Below, one piece after another: positions 5,950-7,851 of a stretch of DNA of 7,851 nucleotides. Made by a program: the position numbers and the translations under genes. How positions within the stretch are numbered: position 1 is the first letter of the stretch; each line of letters opens with the position of its first letter. The stretch spans positions 1 through 7,851 of the forward strand of contig AQSL01000144.1 of the NCBI GenBank assembly GCA_000403035.1, read 5' to 3'. The notes beneath the pieces were generated by a model. It had not been told where the DNA came from. It saw nothing but the letters and a program-made list of their open reading frames with translations, and did not search any database. Source of the DNA: Candidatus Latescibacter anaerobius SCGC AAA252-E07 (GTDB lineage Bacteria > Latescibacterota > Latescibacteria > Latescibacterales > Latescibacteraceae).

Positions 5950-6819
5950 ATGGGAATAGCCGATGATATCAAAAATTTAGGTGAGGATATCGTTACCTCA
6001 TACGATAGCCGGGTAAAGGCAATCGGAACATTAGTAAAAGATACTCACCAGATGCTTAAAGGATTTCGAGCGGAGCATAAGGAGATGTCTGGTAAGCAGA
6101 CCAAGGAATTAGCAGCATTTGTGGAAGATCTGACAAAAAATGTAGGCAATATGGTAAAAAGTTTCCACAATGACCATAAAGCTATGGCTGAGGAACTAAA
6201 AGAGAGCCTTGAGAAGGGCGAGGCAGATAGGTTAAAGAGCTTTAAGAGTACGATGGGAGATATCCAAAAGGGAAATAAGGATATTGAAACCTATGTGAAA
6301 AACAAACTTAAGGAGTTCTCTGATGCCCATGCGGATATGAGCGAAGAACTCAAGAAAGAATTAGCTGAGTATGTAGCTGGTATCGTCAGTGAAACCAAGA
6401 AACTGTTAGGTGGTTTTGCAGATGAAAGAGAAAAGATGGCCGCTTATTGGCAAGCCCTGACTGCTACCATGGCTAAGAGAAGAGGCATTAAACCTGCGGT
6501 GGATGTAGAGGTAAAGGTAAGGCATGTAGAAGAGGCAATTGAAAAGAAACCATCCCCCCCAGAAGAGAAAGTCGAAGAAAAACCGCAAAAAGAGGAGATG
6601 GCTGAAGAGGAAAAACCACCTGCAGAAGAGGTAGTGGAAGAGGAAAAGCCACTAGAGGAAAAGATAGTGGAATTCATTGAGAAACATCCAGAAGGAGTGA
6701 AAATTGGCGATATGGAAGAGCCCCTTGGGGTCGCCAGAACAAGATTGGGTGTAATAGCGAAGAAATTATTAGAGGAAGGTAAGGTCAGGAAGGAGGAGAA
6801 TTTATATTTTCCTCTATAA
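5950..6819 (+). CDS. Paralogous coiled-coil protein with acidic linker and winged-helix-like C-terminus
   Basis: A 289-residue paralogue of the preceding protein: about 17 of the first 42 residues are identical (both have SY..R..IG and TH..L.GF). The coiled-coil part carries a repeated F-x3-H/R-x2-M motif at F39, F72, F123 and F156, with gaps of 33, 51 and 33 residues. The 33-residue interval equals the classical GvpC repeat length. Windows 40-72 and 124-156 share nine identities. The shared terminal module is at F156, M163, W167, M174-RR178. Residues about 191-236 form an acidic Pro/Glu/Lys linker with EEKP-like repeats. Residues about 237-289 (VEFIEKHPEGVKIGDM, then ARTRLGVIAKKLLEEGKV, then NLYFPL) have the helix-helix-helix-wing pattern of a winged helix. 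It may bind the vesicle through the coil and another partner or DNA through the tail. AAAAGGAGGT lies seven bases before the ATG. The preceding gene ends 38 bases upstream, so they are one operon. Confidence 0.8.
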   Translation: MGIADDIKNLGEDIVTSYDSRVKAIGTLVKDTHQMLKGFRAEHKEMSGKQTKELAAFVEDLTKNVGNMVKSFHNDHKAMAEELKESLEKGEADRLKSFKSTMGDIQKGNKDIETYVKNKLKEFSDAHADMSEELKKELAEYVAGIVSETKKLLGGFADEREKMAAYWQALTATMAKRRGIKPAVDVEVKVRHVEEAIEKKPSPPEEKVEEKPQKEEMAEEEKPPAEEVVEEEKPLEEKIVEFIEKHPEGVKIGDMEEPLGVARTRLGVIAKKLLEEGKVRKEENLYFPL

Positions 6820-6877
6820 GAAGAAGAGAAAACAGAGACAAAAGAGGGGTTATGTATGCGAAAAGTGAGGTGAGATA

Positions 6878-7201
6878 ATGAGCATGGTAGAATGTGCCTT
6901 CTGTAGAGGCAAAGGTAAGGACCCCTTCAATCTGCTATCTGAACTTTCCACCTGTCAAGTCTGTGGAGGCGCAGGTAAGGTAGAAATTATAGAGCCGGCA
7001 ATAAAATGTGTTTATTGTAAAGGCACAGGTGTCTATCCTAATAATGCCCGGGTTACCTGCACTGTCTGTAATGGTAAAGGTATGGTTACGTTTAAAGGTG
7101 CAACTGAAGAGTGTCTTAAGTGTAAAGGCACTGGCACGGCAATAGATAGCGGGCTCCCTTGCATTAAATGTGGAGGCAGAGGGGTTGTTTTAAAGCGATG
7201 A
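6878..7201 (+). CDS. DnaJ-type CxxCxGxG zinc-finger protein without J domain
   Basis: A 107-residue cytoplasmic protein made almost only of six CxxCxGxG motifs, starting at Cys6, Cys26, Cys44, Cys61, Cys79 and Cys95, spaced 16-20 residues apart. In DnaJ/Hsp40 four such motifs bind two zinc ions and help hold unfolded polypeptides; six would suit three zinc sites. The J domain, Gly/Phe region and C-terminal substrate domains are absent, so it cannot stimulate DnaK in the usual way. In a gas-vesicle cluster I infer a holdase or assembly factor for the very hydrophobic shell protein; other proteins with free CxxCxGxG domains have redox or RNA roles. GAGGTGA lies about four bases before ATG 6878; ATG 6884 is an alternative ten bases away. 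Its TGA overlaps the ATG of the next small gene. Confidence 0.85.
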   Translation: MSMVECAFCRGKGKDPFNLLSELSTCQVCGGAGKVEIIEPAIKCVYCKGTGVYPNNARVTCTVCNGKGMVTFKGATEECLKCKGTGTAIDSGLPCIKCGGRGVVLKR

Positions 7202-7329
7202 CTAAAATTAATTCCTTCAGAGAAGACTTTAGAAAGAAGGAGAAGGAGATGAAGGCAGATTTAGAAGAAGCAGGCAGGATCTGGAGGGAATTGAGCAAAG
7301 AATTCAAGTGGTGGCAGTCGTTGCCATAA
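7198..7329 (+). CDS. 43-residue helical microprotein translationally coupled to the zinc-finger gene
   Basis: ATG 7198 overlaps the TGA of the zinc-finger gene (ATGA), the classic arrangement for translational coupling. The 43-residue product is charged and helical. It carries DFRKKEKEM (F11-x6-M18), the same F-x6-M spacing that recurs in the two coiled-coil proteins upstream, then IWRELSKEF with Trp29, 11 residues after Met18 (one heptad more than the four in the larger proteins), and ends KWWQSLP. It looks like a single free copy of their shared module and could cap or join their coiled coils. An internal ATG at 7249 has AAGGAG six bases upstream and would give a 26-residue product lacking the F-x6-M motif. 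The stop (7327-7329) lies 23 bases before the next gene. No family is recognised. Confidence 0.55.
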   Translation: MTKINSFREDFRKKEKEMKADLEEAGRIWRELSKEFKWWQSLP

Positions 7330-7352
7330 AAGAGAAAGAAGGAGGTGAAGAT

Positions 7353-7556
7353 ATGAGCGGAGCATTTAAGTGCCCAAAGTGTGGAACCACAACTTGGGGT
7401 AATCTCAAGTATTGTTCAAATTGTGGTCAATCCCTTAATATAAAATGTTCGGAATGCGGATGGAGTTGCCGGTATATCTATGCCAATGATTATAAGTGTT
7501 GCCCTAATTGTGGGGCAAAGATGAGTGGAGAAAAAGTTAAGTCTTCAACAAAATAA
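7353..7556 (+). CDS. 67-residue double zinc-ribbon protein
   Basis: Two zinc ribbons in tandem: Cys7-x2-Cys10 with Cys21-x2-Cys24, and Cys32-x2-Cys35 with Cys50-x2-Cys53, plus extra cysteines at 39 and 49. The knuckles read CPKCG, CSNCG, CSECG and CPNCG, the form seen in many small adaptor or nucleic-acid-binding ribbons. A Lys/Ser tail follows. I place the start at ATG 7353 because a near-perfect AAGGAGGTGA (7339-7348) ends four bases before it. A GTG-initiated extension from 7308 would overlap the microprotein gene and run through that ribosome binding site. No enzyme domain is present, so it is probably an adaptor for the neighbouring gas-vesicle factors; binding to GvpN or to the zinc-finger protein is only a guess. 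Confidence 0.82.
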   Translation: MSGAFKCPKCGTTTWGNLKYCSNCGQSLNIKCSECGWSCRYIYANDYKCCPNCGAKMSGEKVKSSTK

Positions 7557-7571
7557 GAGGAGGGGATAAAA

Positions 7572-7851
7572 ATGATTGATGAGATGACTACAGTACTTGA
7601 ACCAAGTCCTTTACCAGACTTTGTGGAGACAAAGTATATTAAGGATATTACCAACCGAGCCCTTTCCTATATCAAGGCAGGCTTTCCAGTTCACTTTAGG
7701 GGAGTCTCTGGCACAGGTAAGACAACCCTTGCTATGCATGTAGCAAGTAAAATTAAAAGACCAGTGGTAATGATTCACGGAGATGAAGAATTTACAACCT
7801 CTGATTTGGTAGGTGGTGAATATGGCTACAGGTTTAGAAAGGTTGTGGACC
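7572..7851 (+). CDS. Gas vesicle protein GvpN, N-terminal part (cut by window edge)
   Basis: The first 93 residues of GvpN, the AAA-type (MoxR-like) ATPase present in most gas-vesicle clusters. GvpN is needed for, or enhances, growth of the vesicle beyond the early bicone stage. The match to the family N-terminus is clear: RALSYIKAGFPVHFRGVSGT leads into the Walker A motif GVSGTGKTT (44-52, Lys50, Thr51), then RPVVMIHGDEEFTTSDLVGG (63-82), the hallmark GD(D/E)EF.TSDL(I/V)G of GvpN, and GYRFRKVVD. Full GvpN is about 300 residues, so Walker B, the sensors and the arginine finger lie outside. GAGGAGGGGA (7557-7566) sits five bases before ATG 7572, and the zinc-ribbon gene ends 15 bases upstream, so it belongs to the same operon. 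It is the only named gvp gene in the window and anchors the interpretation of 5147-7556. Confidence 0.96.
   Translation, partial: MIDEMTTVLEPSPLPDFVETKYIKDITNRALSYIKAGFPVHFRGVSGTGKTTLAMHVASKIKRPVVMIHGDEEFTTSDLVGGEYGYRFRKVVD

Noticed and set aside
7308..7352. Upstream GTG start extending the zinc-ribbon protein by 15 residues
   Set aside because: The extension runs through a near-perfect ribosome binding site at 7339-7348 and overlaps the microprotein gene; ATG 7353 fits far better.

Overview
The window reads as a diderm (Gram-negative-type) bacterium: an outer-membrane polysaccharide export protein precedes a Wzc-type inner-membrane tyrosine autokinase, and no archaeal or eukaryotic signals are visible. 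I cannot name a taxon. All genes except the first lie on the + strand.

Layout. Bases 1-286 are AT-rich and hold no supportable gene. Bases 287-652 (minus strand) encode a small protein resembling the dimeric alpha/beta-barrel (ABM-like) superfamily. Bases 653-1232 are an AT-rich divergent control region. It holds candidate promoters, three GATA...TATC dyads, a possible 40-residue hydrophobic microprotein and a long imperfect hairpin. Bases 1233-5027 form an exopolysaccharide export and phosphoregulation operon: a Poly_export/SLBB protein, a Wzc-like co-polymerase/BY-kinase with an extreme Tyr-Gly tail encoded by an 18-bp minisatellite, and a CpsB/YwqE-type PHP phosphatase that would reset that kinase. 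Bases 5028-5146 are a short gap in which two alternative helices could cover the next ribosome binding site.

Bases 5147-7851 are the start of a gas-vesicle cluster, identified by the N-terminal third of gvpN at the right edge. Before gvpN come five closely packed genes that are not standard named gvp genes. They are two paralogous coiled-coil proteins (one with three exact 58-residue repeats, one with motifs spaced 33 residues apart and a C-terminal winged-helix-like domain), a J-domain-less protein with six DnaJ-type CxxCxGxG zinc motifs, a 43-residue microprotein overlapping that gene by ATGA, and a 67-residue double zinc ribbon. I infer that the coiled-coil proteins are GvpC-like scaffold or shell-binding proteins, and that the zinc proteins are assembly or chaperone factors for the hydrophobic shell protein. 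No gvpA lies inside the window.

Arginine codon use changes sharply at the junction: CGN dominates in the polysaccharide genes and AGA/AGG in the gas-vesicle genes. This fits separate acquisition of the gas-vesicle cluster. Both systems alter how a cell sits in a water column or floc, but any functional link is inference. The most novel material is the set of accessory genes at 5147-7556.
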